From contig JH155318.1 in assembly GCA_000226015.1 (NCBI GenBank), forward strand, positions 145,886 through 181,652: 35,767 nucleotides of DNA, in the 5' to 3' direction. Shown piece by piece: positions 21,537-33,196 of the stretch; within the stretch, counting starts at the first letter, position 1; each line of letters begins with the position of its first letter. Source of the stretch: Mnemiopsis leidyi (lineage: Eukaryota; Ctenophora; Tentaculata; Lobata; Bolinopsidae). A program made the translations under genes and the position numbers. The notes beneath the pieces were generated by a model. That model had not been told where the DNA came from. It saw only the letters and a program-made list of their open reading frames with translations, and did not search any database.

Positions 21537-24500
21537 CTGAAATCATACCAGCCTTAGCCCTTCTCGTGAAAATAACATTCTCAGATCCGTCCTCTGTCCA
21601 GGAGTTTTGTGAGGTCAACACAGCGGATCTGTGTACAGTAATCTGGTCTGAAGGTCTACGGTCGAGAATGTGTGAAGCTGAGTCTGAGTACAGAGCTGCA
21701 GCTCGAGTTTCATGTTGTTGGTCTGTCGGGTCTGTCGTGAAGGTTGCCATGGTTATACCGCGCATCACCTTCGGTTAAAGTAGGTTATGGTAACGGTCAC
21801 TAGGTCACAGTTACACTTGATTTTTACTAAAGTATGATTGATTCACTTTCAGGTTGTCATCGTGAATTTGACCTTTGGCCCTTTGGGATAAAATTGGGAT
21901 CAAGTACTAATACTATCATTAAGGAGCAGTATTAAGGATCAGTGCATACATAATTGATCAGTCTTATTGAAAGAGTTTCAGTCGACCGTGATGGGACATT
22001 TTGACGTTCGCAAACCCATCCAATCCAAGTATCAATTTATCAGCATACAGTTGCAGTATAAATATACTGAAACTATGCGTTTATAGTTTATATGAAACCG
22101 GAAGTTAATAAAGCTTACAATGGTTTATTAATTAAACTGTGTGGATTCATAATCGTCAATTTGGGCGAACTAAAACAATATCAGAAATAGTACACCTGAC
22201 ACAGCTGTTCCTATTTTTAGAAAACCCTTACCTTCTCGCTCGTACTAATATGTCGTTTCAACATCCTCCATACCAACACCACAATCACCAGGACTGCCAC
22301 TACTGCTACAACTGATATGGAGATTATCCACTTCTCGGAACTTGTCGTCTTTCCTTCGGCAGAGAGAGGTCGGATACACTTCCCGATCTCACCTGATCGG
22401 GGAATACTTGTAAGGATTGTTAACAAACCGTTAACCTGTTTTAATCAATGGTCAATCATTCTTGAGGTCCACTTGGATGAATCTTACTGATCATTGCCCG
22501 TATACAGGAAACTGGGTATACCTATGAGACATGAGTAATCAGATTCAGGGAAAAACAAAATTTACCGGTTTATTGAAGGTCAAAAATTCTTGACCCCCAC
22601 TTGAATGATTCTTACTGAATGATTTAATCAAAAACTTGGATTTAACTTAACGATCAAACTATAATGATTAATAAGGATTATCATTATCAAACTTACAGCA
22701 GGTTCGGTTGTCATGTTCTAGTTCCATGAGTTCAGGACATTGACAAGCGAAGGAGCCGACCAGGTCAACACATGTGTGAGAACAAGGGGGTGGGTCTCTC
22801 ATACATTCGTTCTCGTCTAGATAAACAAGAATATATCAGGATATTATCTTGTTGGATCATTCCCGAATTTGTTACAGCCGATATGATCACGGATTGTTTT
22901 GATTTCTACATATGTATATACTGGTTTTGATGGGTTTGAATAGAGCATTTTCGTTGTTGATAAAGAATGGTATACAGATAACTATTCCGAAGCTGAAGGT
23001 TACTGTAAAGGTCCAGATTTCCACCTTGAGGAACACCAAACTCACCCTCGCAAGTTTTGTGATCGCTGCCAATAATCATTCCAGCTGGACAGAGACACAC
23101 GTGACCCGCATTCCTGTTTACACACGTGTGACTGCACTGACTGATCCCGGCTTTACATTCGTCTACATCTGTTGGGAGCGGTGGTTTAGTCGCTGTTGGA
23201 ACGAGAGGGTGAATAGAAATAAGTAGTAGATTGTGAGTCCATAGGAAACATATCATTAGAAAAACATTAAGTTTAAAATTGAGTATCTAATGTAAATTTG
23301 AGTATCTAATGTAAAGGTCAACTTGAAGAAGTTTACTTGTTATAAACAAGGTGTTATTAAAGTGTTATAAAGGTGTTATAAAAATTCTGTACGCAAAACT
23401 GCACAGATGTAATAATTTGATGGTTAGAGATGTACAAATGTAAAACGTAAAGCAACGAAAGTATAACGACAACCTACAATTAATACAAGTTCAAACTGAT
23501 ACACTGAATGTTTTATCGACAAAACACAACTGTACACTCTCTCCGGCCGCGTATCTATACACCATTCACCTGACCTTTACATCCACATTCAACTGTCAAG
23601 TGGCGCCATCAGCGCATGTATCGTCCTGACCGATAGGAAACGAGAAAGCCTCTTATTGGTTCACACGACGTCACGTGGTGTGCTGGTTTGTCCAATCAGG
23701 AGCGCGCGCGATGGGCCGGAGTAGAGTTTACACCAGTCTATATCTTTTCTTTACATTTGTTGTTGTGTTAGGACGTCGGTGTTGTCGTTTGGCGTTGAGT
23801 GACTAGTGTTTTTGTAATTTGTTCTTAAAGGAAAAAAGACTTACGCCCGTAAGCTCGATGGAGGTTATAGGCGGATGTATGGAATGTAGCATGACCAGTT
23901 GAAACAGTTCCAAAAACAACAATATTGCCTTAAGCCATTCAATTTTCCTGATTACTGAATTTGGTCGACTTTATGACTTACAGTTATTCGGCCAATCCCG
24001 TACATACTTATTGAGTGATGGCAAAGAATATCACTGCAGTTTACAAATTCTAATGATACTTAGGAGGGAGCCGGGAATCTATACATTTCCTTTCTGCTTC
24101 CTTTCTTGAGAATTTTACCTGCAATTCCAGCAGAGGAGCAGTTCTACTCATTCAGAGTTTTTAAGTTGTCGGAACATTTTAAATATCTACCTATATCTTT
24201 ACACGTTCCTTACACGTTCCTTACACGTTTTTTTCACGTTGTATACACCCTCTCACGTTGTATACACGTTTTTTACACGTTGTATACACGTTGTATACAC
24301 GTTGTATACACGTTATATACACGTTGTATACACGTTGTATACAACGTGTATACACTGAACACTGTACTCACCTATACACTTGATACCGTCAGCATCAAGT
24401 CCCCGGCCGATACCACACTCGCAGATTGCTTTACCGGGGCTGCTCATACACGTTCCACCGGCACAGAACATCGGGTCAGATTGGCACTGGTCCACGTCTG

Positions 24501-27386
24501 GGAAAGTTTTGTAAGGTTTAGTAAAGTTTTACTATTTTCTCATTTAGAATTGTGTTTAATAGTTGTGATATTAACATCTTAGCTAATAATTATAGTTGTA
24601 CAATTTTAGCATAATGAATACAATGTGATGGATAAGAGTGCACCGATTTTTGTTGTCTTTCGGCTTCAGACTTAATCTGAGATCATTAAATTGCAATTTT
24701 GATCTGAGATTATTAAATCTCAACTAAATATTTGCTCACCAACACACTGAAAGTTGGTTTCGTCCAAGGTGTACCCCTCTGGACACTCGCATATAAACTG
24801 GTTATTGTGGATAGCACAGCCGTGTGTACAGTTCAAAGCTTCTGGGTCTGTGAGACAGTGGTTCTCCGCTGCAGGGCAGTTCAATGTTAAGAGCTAGATT
24901 TCGGTGAAATTTTAAATTTGAATTAAAAATTAGACTGATGTAAAACTACGTTGCTAGTTTTTATCTGTTATCTACTCATCGATAGTAAAATGAAAAATAA
25001 ATGATGATTATTTTTGTATCATTGAACAATTCATGATGAACAATTAACGAACTTACTGGCGCAAGTTTTCTTGTCCATTTCCAGGATCTTGGGAGGTACA
25101 CAACCGCACGAATAACTCCCGTAATAGTTCATACACAACATCTCGCAGCCCCCATTGTTATCTTGGCACTCGTTTATATCTGGCGATTTGGGTGCATTTA
25201 TCACAAAAAAAACGTGGGCAGACAAGGTGTTAGTAAGTTAGTTTTCATGGAGCTGAAAATAACTAAACTAAATAGCTAAATATACAAATATTCTGTAAAT
25301 AAGCTAAATAATTTCAATCCGATATAAAGTTTTATCATACAATATTTTAATCAGCATAAAACCGTTCCGTATAAGAAAGTGCATGCAGTCAGTTCTCTGT
25401 CCTACCTTTGCAAACATTCATTTCGTTTTCCACAAAGCCGTCAAAACACTCGCATCTATAAGATCCAAGTTCGTTGACACACCTCTGTTGACACCCTCCG
25501 TTAGCGTTACCACACTCGTCAATATCTGCCAGATTTATTTAGGTTCTTAGAAATGTGAATTCCAACATGGTTAAGGAGTATGGACCTTCTAGGACTTTTT
25601 TAGTTATAACCCATGGAATTAGCATACTGGCTCAGTAAATGCTCATAAATTGTAGTATTGATATATTTTACATCTTTTTACAATACTCAATAACGCCTCT
25701 CAGCTCAATCAGAGGATTACACATTTATTTGACTTTTCGACATTTCAGTGATTAACAAGGGGAATACGGCTTTTATAGGTCTTTTTAGTTTTTATTAATC
25801 TATTATATGCGGCAAAAAATAAAATGACGATTAAGCTGTTAAATGGCAGACTTAGATGATAGAACTAAGTTACTGAAAAAGTCCAAACACTAATCACTAA
25901 TCTAATAGATCTACAAGGTTCTTACCGAGTTCACAGCAGGTTCCAGTGTAACCTTTCTGACACAGACACTCAGTTGGAAGTAATGTACCCCCGTTATAGC
26001 ACTCCCTGAAATTCAGAAATGTGAATATGTGTGAAGTACAGAAATGTGAATATTTGATACGACAAAAACTGGCGTTCAAATATTGTAATAGTGACAAATT
26101 ATTGAAACTAACTTTTCGACCTGATTTGTCGAAAAGTGTCGATTCTTTGTAAAAAAAATTGTCGTCCACAAAATTTCATAACATCCAAATCTGTGTTACA
26201 ATAGTGAATAGGTTACCTGTTGCATCCCTCGATCTCTAAGAAATCCAGAGTGCTACATTGAACTCCGTCAGCTGTTGGCAATATCTTTATTTTCCTGAAA
26301 ATCAGCTTATTTTTTATTGATATCTTCGAACAGCAAACTGTAAAAAAAGTAGCAGAAATAACTGCTGTAGCTACACAAACTGTGTTAATCAGAGTAACTA
26401 GAGTAAATAGTGAACCTATGGTTACTAAAGTCATCACACTTACAATTTAACTATGGTTACTAAAGTCACCACACTTACAATAACTATGGTAATTAAAGTC
26501 ACTACACTTAGAGTAACTATGGTTTCTAAACTTACTATACTTACAGTAACTATAGTAACTAAAGTCACTACACATATAGTAACTATGGTTACTAAAGTCA
26601 CTACACTTACAGTAACTATGGTTACTAAAGTCACCACACTTACAGTAACCATGGTTACTAAAGTCACTACACTTACAGTAGCCATGGTTACTAAAGTCAC
26701 CACACTTACAGTAACCATGGTTACTAAAGTCACTACACTTACAGTAGCCATGTTTACTAAAGTCACCACACTTACAGAAGCCATGGTTACTAAAGTCATT
26801 ACACTTACAGTAACCATGGTTACTAAAGTCACTACACTTACAGTAGCCATGGTTACTAAAGTCACTACACTTACAGTAACTATGGTTACTAAAGTCACTA
26901 TACTTTAAGTAACTATGGTTACTAAACAGTACCTGTTTCTCTGCCTAGTCCCTGAAGCTCCACATTTTTGCGAGCACGACGTCCAGTCTTCCCACTCGTC
27001 AGGAATACAGTCCTGAGAACGAACATGATAATCATCGTAGTTATTAGGTCTTAGTGGATACGTCTATCAAGATTTACATTACAGTGTTAGGGATCCCATC
27101 GGTAACAAGATTCGAATTCGCAGGGCTAAAGCAGAATTTCGAACTAGAAAAGCCGAATGGCTTTTACTGTGATGTTCTATAGATTGCTGTTTTTTGGATT
27201 TCAGTGGATCCCACTATCGAGATTTACAATGATATTTTTGGGATCGCGCGTGCCACATTATGCAAATTTGCAGGGCTCAACTTTATAGGAACAATAAAAA
27301 AGACTAACTAACTATATATAAATTTTCTGTACCTGCTTGGCTGAGACGTGACTGAGAACAGTGAGAGTAAGCAGTACTGACAACAT
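20592..27386 (-). CDS. Type I membrane protein: TSP1 repeat, seven EGF-like modules, TM helix, cytoplasmic tail
   Basis: Fourteen exons on the minus strand: 27386-27333, 27012-26933, 26294-26217, 26005-25926, 25525-25406, 25179-25057, 24868-24740, 24497-24372, 23168-23046, 22816-22697, 22392-22232, 21536-21474, 21047-20981 and 20725-20592. All junctions are GT-AG and phases agree, giving 485 residues. Order: signal peptide (1-18), thrombospondin-1 repeat (about 19-71), one EGF-like module, six EGF modules each on its own phase-1 exon (98-344), a membrane helix (about 366-388) and a tail (to 485) with no recognised enzymatic domain. Single-exon phase-1 EGF modules are the usual substrate of exon shuffling. 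The architecture suggests a cell-surface adhesion or signalling receptor; I do not recognise an orthologue. The gene converges tail to tail with MYO10. Confidence 0.88.
22232..22392 (-). CDS. EGF/TSP1 receptor exon 11: transmembrane segment
   Basis: Encodes a short Ser/Thr stalk and then WIISISVVAVVAVLVIVVLV followed by the basic stop-transfer WRMLKRH. This fixes a type I topology with the EGF modules outside. I chose the acceptor at GATCAG/GTGAG because it restores phase 1 from the DENEC exon; the other AG nearby does not. Confidence 0.83.
22697..26005 (-). CDS. EGF/TSP1 receptor exons 4-10: seven EGF-like modules
   Basis: Exon 4 (26005-25926) is a short EGF (ECYNGGTL..CLCQKGYTGTCC). Exons 5-10 each encode one module beginning at a D/N-rich calcium-binding-type start: DIDEC (25525-25406), DINEC (25179-25057), TENHC (24868-24740), DVDQC (24497-24372), DVDEC (23168-23046) and DENEC (22816-22697). 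Each has six cysteines or close to it. DIDEC, DINEC, DVDQC and DVDEC fit the Ca-binding consensus D-x-D/N-E/Q-C; the TENHC module has lost the first Asp and probably binds calcium poorly or not at all. All are phase 1 at both ends. Confidence 0.88.
23655..23710. promoter_or_regulatory. Promoter-like cluster inside an EGF-receptor intron
   Basis: ATTGG (inverted CCAAT, 23655-23659), GACGTCACGTGG (overlapping CRE-like and E-box, 23667-23678) and CCAAT (23692-23696) occur within 42 bp, next to GCGCGCGCGATGGGCCGG. The neighbourhood is locally GC-rich in an AT-rich intron. It could be an internal promoter for a shorter receptor form or an unseen transcript. Confidence 0.4.
24199..24360. repeat. 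11-bp minisatellite beside the DVDQC EGF exon, ending in a palindrome
   Basis: Repeated ACACGTTGTAT units, degenerate at the left (TACACGTTCCT). The right end turns into a perfect palindrome of 30 bp at 24325-24354. It lies about 12 bp intronic of the donor at 24371-24370 (minus strand). Confidence 0.9.
26217..27012 (-). CDS. EGF/TSP1 receptor exons 2-3: thrombospondin type 1 repeat
   Basis: Exons 27012-26933 and 26294-26217. Exon 2 encodes DCIPDEWEDWTSCSQKCG, then ASGTRQRN: the W-x-x-W-x-x-C-S-x-x-C-G core with the following Arg ladder is the TSP1 signature. In the family these tryptophans can be C-mannosylated. Exon 3 completes the module with ADGVQC and EIEGCNR. The intron between the halves is filled by a 33-bp minisatellite. 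Confidence 0.85.
26443..26932. repeat. 33-bp minisatellite within the TSP1-module intron
   Basis: About 14 copies of a 33-bp unit containing GTAACCATGGTTAC (palindromic) and ACTAAAGTCACTACACTTAC. Because 33 is a multiple of three, long open frames of 11-residue repeats appear on both strands; they are not protein. On the minus strand each unit carries TGTAAGT, a better donor than the real GTACTG at 26932. Confidence 0.95.
27333..27386 (-). CDS. EGF/TSP1 receptor exon 1: signal peptide
   Basis: Encodes MLSVLLTLTVLSHVSAKQ, a compact hydrophobic signal peptide with a likely cleavage after SHVSA. The donor is CAG/GTACAG, phase 0. A longer in-frame ORF extends upstream, but this Met gives the best signal peptide. 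Start choice is inferred. Confidence 0.8.
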
Positions 27387-27589
27387 TACTGAAAATAATG
27401 ACGTTTTTTCACTAAAAACCAGTGTAAGGCATGTAACGTGTAAAATAACAACAGGAATGATGATTTGACTGGAAACAAACGTTAAACTTTTGGAAGTTAA
27501 ATTGAAATGTGCGGTGAAATAAGTCAAGTCACAGCAAGAGTGTCGATAAACTCAACGTCTAATTTTCGTTCACTGGGACTACAAGGATA

Positions 27590-28372
27590 ATCAAAAGGCC
27601 CAGGTTAGTGACAGAAGGGGGTAGAATGTGTGTAAGTAATAGGCATCCGAAGAACGCAAAACAAACAAAACTTGCTTAACAAGATTAAGTTTTCAGGAGG
27701 AGGGTTTTTATGGGCCCTAATTGTGCCAGCCCCTTGTTCTGAGAGGTCCCCTTGCCGCGGGACTTTTGGCTGATGCCCCTGGAGTTGCGGTAAACACTCC
27801 ATCAACCGCCGCTAGTCGACTTCTAGCCGCTCTATCATGAGTGAATGAATCAAAACCCCCGCCGCTAGTCGTCTACTAGCCGCTCATCTGATGAGTGTAT
27901 GAATTTTAACCTCTGCCATGGACAGTGGAACGTCAAACAAAACCAGCCAAGGGGAACTGGTAAAAGGGCAAAAATCCAAATCACTTATCACACCAGAGCG
28001 AGTAATACCAGTATCACACTCGATCCCCTCACACACACCAATCGCAAGCCTCAACCTCAAGAATAACCTAGCAGGACCGCTAGCAAAATCCGGTGTTAGT
28101 TCCTCGTAGTATTCACTACCCCTATTTCGGAAGGACATGTCTCGACACTGACTCCCAATGGGTTCTAGGAGTCCTCCGATGACGGATCACTATGGTAGAT
28201 GTCCTTCGGAACATCACCGATCCACTAGGGCCATAACCACGAGAACCCCCAGCCAAGCCGGGTCCGGTCTATGCCTGCAATCCGGATGACTTCCATGAGA
28301 CGTTAGCCACAAGGCGGACGTAGCCTCCTTGCCAAACGGGGAGGCAAAGTGAGTGCCTACAGACAATAAAGA
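27590..28372. mobile_element. GC-richer segment, probable retroelement remnant
   Basis: Composition shifts to about 50% GC against AT-rich flanks. Short open frames on both strands look like eroded coding text (for example GTIRAHKNPPPENL on the minus strand). An internal duplication of about 58 bp (CCGCCGCTAGTCG..TAGCCGCT at 27804 and 27862) is present. The right end (GGGGAGGCAAAGTGAGTGCC, then ACAATAAAG) looks like the 3' end of a non-LTR element. No reverse transcriptase domain remains. Class uncertain. Confidence 0.42.
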
Positions 28373-28448
28373 ATACGTATTACGTATCCTGTCAAAACTT
28401 TAAAATCTGAGAATTGAAAACGGATAAACAAACTTTTGTGCATCGAGA

Positions 28449-28597
28449 GAAACCTGCCAAACTCTCCACAGTCCACAATCAATGTCAAATAGGTTCACTG
28501 GAGATCTGACAAAAAAAATCTCCACGATCACTAGGAAATAGGTTTACTGAATATCTGCAAAGAAACTCTCCACGATCACTAGCAAATAGGTTTACTC
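28449..28597. repeat. Three degenerate tandem copies of a 50-bp unit
   Basis: Copies share CTCCACGATCACTAG and AAATAGGTTTACT; boundaries are about 28449, 28501 and 28550. It lies in noncoding DNA just right of the retroelement-like segment. Confidence 0.8.
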
Positions 28598-29541
28598 TAG
28601 GTTAACGTGCAATCATTGCTTTACAATTGTTATGTAATGGTTAATATGCAATTTGTGTGTGTCCCAATCACGCAAATCACTCTTTATCAAAGTCGGCTTT
28701 GTTATCAATATTCAATTATGTCAGTTTTCCGTTTCACAGCCTAACGATTTTGTGAATGCTATATAATTAGAAAATATTTTACATATTTAAACAAATGAAC
28801 ACCACGTTCTACATAAGGCTAAGAGTTTCGGAATAAAAGAAGCGTGGAATAAGCAGTAGACAAGCCTTAAGTTTCAATAAGAGCAAAACAAAGAGCAACA
28901 GTTGTTGTTTCCTTGAACTTGAAGTCTAAATTTGCATTGTTGGAATTTTGAGAACGCAGACTGTGAGATGATGTATGGGTGGCGAATGGCTATTGGCATC
29001 ATTTTGAAAATGACTTATCATTTAAAAACGGCTGCTTCATTTAGTTCATTTAATATTAAAGCACTAAAGCAGTGCTTCATTAGTAAATGAACAATTTTGG
29101 CGAATTATTTTTGCAACAAATAGCAGAATTTTGAAAAATAATTACTTAAATATCAAACCAAAACACAACATACACAATGGAATGAACGTAAGGATATAGT
29201 AAAATAGTACGAGATATTCATCAGAATGTTGTAAGAGCAGAGCTAAAGAGAGCTCGCAAAGGAACGCTATTCGCAACTGAATGTGCTTCCTATAAAACCC
29301 ATTAGGATTACGTAAACAAAACAGATTGACGTGATAATCGCTTTAAGATATTCACGAGAATTGTGTACATACCCGAGAGGAGCTAATGTTCACAACTCCA
29401 GTCCAATATCAAATCCTGTCATTTCTCCTTTGCGTGTCACGTGATGTGTACCGTGTTCTGCAACATAGCTCGTTATAGGATGTAAAAATGCTGGATACAT
29501 GGCTGGACGTGACGTGGGTTGTGACGTGCTTTGTTGGACGA

Positions 29542-29728
29542 TGGACATCAGGTCTGGGACGTCATTAGTCCGGGATGTCAGGTCCGGGATGTCCAGTCCG
29601 GGATGTCAGGTTCGGGATGTCAGGTTCGGGATGTCAGGTTCGGGATATCAGGTCCGGGTCAGGTCCGGGACGTCAGGTATGGGATATCAGGTCCGGGATA
29701 TCAGGTCCGGGACGTCAGGTTCGGGACA
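29542..29728. repeat. 14-bp minisatellite (GGGATGTCAGGTTC)
   Basis: About 13 copies with GGGAT(G/A)TCAGGT(C/T)C variation. As 14 is not a multiple of three, open frames appear in all three phases and should be ignored. Each copy contains TCAGGT. Confidence 0.92.
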
Positions 29729-29766
29729 GCTACTGTGGGGGACGTGTCCCAAACTTCTGTCCTCAG

Positions 29767-29861
29767 AGACATTGGTCACATCCGGCGGTCCGCTTGGGGA
29801 TCGGAGAATCCAGCAATGTACAAACTCCAATATTCCTGACCACCTGATGCAGAACTTTATG
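29767..29861 (+). CDS. Candidate exon of an unidentified plus-strand transcript
   Basis: An open segment after TCCTCAG reads ETLVTSGGPLGDRRIQQCTN, then SNIPDHLMQNFM, up to an ATG/GTTAGA donor in phase 0. It does not phase with the next candidate exon at 29998. It may therefore be a shorter exon in another frame (donor at 29817), belong elsewhere, or be noncoding. It directly follows a 14-bp minisatellite. Confidence 0.22.
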
Positions 29862-29997
29862 GTTAGAAGTTAGACTTTAATAAAACTCATTATAGCGTGC
29901 TTCAAAAATCAAGTCACCTAAAATTCGTATAATTCAACATTTTCAGCTGCTAATTATGATTGAGCTAGATAAAACTTGATACCTTGCTCCCCCGCAG

Positions 29998-31818
29998 ACC
30001 CGTTACCAGCTTATTTCACGGCGCGGTTCCTACATTTTCGGAATGTCGGAACCCGGAAACAGATCAGCTGGCTCCTCAGACCTACTTTTACTTTCGATAC
30101 AATGACAGCTCAACCATGATACTTGTAGGTAAGATGTAAATTTTAATCTAATTTTTTACTTTTAGTTTGTCGAGCAGATGTTTCTGTCACCTTCCGTCTG
30201 ATCTGACCTCTAAACTCCAGCTCGAGACTCTGAGACATCAGTCAATATCAGTCAGTCATAAACAGTGCATCACAACGTAATCTGTCGTTCACAAAGTTGG
30301 ATACAACCACAGCAACATCAACTACCCATCCCACAAATTTGTATCTGTCATCTTATCACCACCTCTTTTCATATAACTAGATAAGAACGGCAGGCTGGAA
30401 GCAGCTGCATAATGAAAGCGTGCTCAGTGCTTGTTGTCTGATATCAACCACGATGTGTTCTCCAATATCCTCGTTTCTTCCAACGCACCTCGGTCTATAT
30501 AACGAGATCGCAACGTGTTTCTTCCATTCACAATTAGCTTCGACCGCCATGATATCGATTGGATATAAGTAAAATGACAAGATAGATATCATATTAGTGT
30601 GCCACTTTTCTGTTAAACTCTGATGAAACAAGCTGATCTGAACGATTGTGTTGGTATACGTGCGTCGGTCGATCATAGTTTGGTAACAGGTTATCGAATT
30701 TCAACATCTAACGTTCCAAGCATTTTGTTTTTCTTATTTCGGTTAGAATGTTTTCTAATTTTGATATGGCAATTAAAATCAATTACTCTTCGTGTTTCAG
30801 CTAGGGATTCGACCAAGGGCTATATCTTGATCGTAAATTTTTCGTGAGAATTGAGAGAATTTTTACATGCTATCCAATATATCGTTGTTGAAATCCTTAA
30901 TTGAGTTAATTTCATGTTTTCATTAAGAATTAATAGTGCAAGATTTAAAATTGTAGCTATTTCAGCTTATTCTCTCTTTGTTGAAAACTTTATTTTCACG
31001 TTAATTTATCTTAAGTGCAAGATTCAAGAGGGAAGGTTCTCCAGTCTTTTCTATAATTGAGAGTATAAGATTGTAGGTACTAGGTAGGTACTCTAGCTCA
31101 ATACTTTTATCCCGGACGAAAGACTCGTTACTTAGTGGGCAAGTTAAAATGCGATATTTTGAGTTCCACGAGATATATAACAAAAAGACGCTGTCTGCTT
31201 ACAAGGACACAATCCGGGAAAACCCAACCACTTTTGCTGCCCGTTTAGAGCTTAAAAACCACAAGTTGCTCTATTTCAGAATTGTAAACCGTGAGTGGAA
31301 TATCCGCTATGAAAATGCAATAATTTCTCTGTTTAGTCACGTGACCTCGTTTTCTGTAATTCTATTGGCTGGGCAGCATAACGGGCTCGGATTGCTCGGA
31401 ATTTAGGTAGACAGTTTCAAGGCAATATGTGAGAACGCATCCTCTATTAGTTTAAGATAATTGTTAACCTGCAGATGGTAGGATTTGTTGTTGGTCTACA
31501 AAATGTGCTTTACAAATAACTGTTAAGTTTCACTTAACCGCTGCCGATTCAACTGTGAATCATTTCAAAATTGTTACCTATCTGTCAGCATTTAGTGACT
31601 CTATGGACCGAAAACCATTCGCACAATTGATTTTATTATATTCATATTGCAGGAAGTAGGACGAATTGTATCCATTTTTAATTTCATGTGATGTAAAGCC
31701 GCCCAATTCTTACTATTTACGAATGAACCAATTTTAATCCCATATTATTGTTCTCTTGTTCCAGCAATAGCATCTTCGGATCTTCCTGTCTGCGAAACAA
31801 ATATGCTGGAGCAATAAC
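29998..31818 (+). CDS. Candidate two-exon coding fragment (29998-30128 joined to 31765-31818)
   Basis: The first exon lies between a strong acceptor (CCCCCGCAG) and a strong donor (TAG/GTAAGA). It is open in one frame for 43 codons (VTSLFHGAVPTFSECRNPET.. to NDSSTMILV). It ends in phase 1. The next good acceptor (TCTCTTGTTCCAG at 31764) enters in phase 1 and reads AIASSDLPVCETNMLEQ to TAA. The upstream partner exon (phase 2) was not found. I do not recognise the protein. It may be a partial or lineage-specific gene, or chance. Confidence 0.33.
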
Positions 31819-33196
31819 GAATTGTTATTTTTCCAGCGTGAAATTCTCTGAAATATTCTGTGTCATAAATTCCCTTATGTTGCATTTGTCATGACGAAAC
31901 TGGTATCACTAAAACTTCTTTTTGAGCATTTTATTTTGGCTTTGACGAACTAAATCTGACCTAACTTAACCCCAAAATGAAGATACTATACTTTTGTTTT
32001 CTTAGGACATAACTAAGCAAAGGTAAACTTTTATCCAATTATCCATGGCTCACGAGGAAAAGATCATTTCAAGTGGAAATAAAAGGTATTAAACAATTCT
32101 TTGACAATCTTTTAATTAACTAAGTAAATCATGTTATCACAACTTTCTTATGCTAGTATAATAGTTAATGAAACACACATACACACCGTGTGATTTAAAA
32201 TAAATTAATAGCAAATATAATATAAGAGGTGTGCAATTTCATGATATTTCGTTGTATAACTTTTTCCGTTTTCGTTTTCTTGTTGGCTTTTTTCGTTATC
32301 TTGTCGACCTTCGGGCGTTACACAGAAATCAGTGCCAATCTCCCACGATATCGAGGTACAAAAAAGTCAGGAATGCAGAATTTCCGTAACCATAAGCGCT
32401 CATCTCTGATAAAAATAATTCGATAAAACCAGGAATTTAGGGAATTTGAACGGGCGTTGGTAAATTGCGTGCCGTGGTGAAGCCGAACAAAGAAGTGGGG
32501 CAGCATACTGTCTCCTTCTACTCTTTAGAGGAACAAAGGAGTAATTACAGAAATATAAATCATCGGTCTGCTGAAAATGACCGCCTCACCCCACCCCCAC
32601 GTGGTCACCCCACGTGACACTGATTCCACATCATGAGATTTGGTGGATGGTTCTGAAACTCAACACAGCATGAAAAAGTCTATCGGGGCAACCATTAGCT
32701 CCCCTTGTGTGCCTGGATGTACCTCGATAGTGCGGTGGCGAGTTTGTAAATAGTTGGACTTTGGAATTACCCGTCTTCGTTGCTATGGAATTTTATCAAC
32801 GCGTGCATTTTTTAAACTCTGCGTGTTGTGCTTGTGGCTCCGATATTTAATCTAAACACAATGATTAATTTTAGTTTTAATTTCATGTACCAAAGATTTC
32901 TCGGGTAGACAATGCACAGCACTTTATGACCTAACAATAGCGCAACAATTTCGGAGTTGATATGCATTCAATGAGGGAATTGAACAAAAATATATTTGGA
33001 TAAGATTAACGGCGCCTTATTCCTATTCATTGGAGGAGCAAATTCTTGTGTTATCAGCGCACAATTCGCAACTATACGCTTTGTTACGTTAAGTTCCTTA
33101 ATTGTTCGCTTACGGGCTACTTTTGATTGTGAAGCTATTTTATACAGTTGCACAGTTAGCTTTTTTGTTTAAGTTTGAGTTTTATTTCAAGTCAAA
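31819..33196. other. Noncoding stretch upstream of the small gene
   Basis: AT-rich. Two CACGTG cores 13 bp apart (32598-32603 and 32611-32616, in a C-rich setting) sit about 580 bp before the ATG and may be promoter-linked. Nothing else is supported. Confidence 0.6.

Larger units (their letters stand above)
27387..29766. other. Upstream region of the EGF/TSP1 receptor, mostly noncoding
   Basis: Contains the likely receptor promoter and 5' UTR, the retroelement-like segment, the 50-bp repeat, AT-rich sequence and the 14-bp minisatellite. An E-box (CACGTGATGTG) lies near 29438. No convincing exon before 29767. Confidence 0.65.

Noticed and set aside
26440-26908. Long open frames of about 150 residues on both strands
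   Set aside because: They are produced by a 33-bp tandem repeat (unit divisible by three) inside an intron; 11-residue repeats on both strands are an artefact.
29499-29873. Overlapping open frames in three phases
   Set aside because: They are created by the 14-bp minisatellite; only the part after 29766 is kept as a weak exon candidate.
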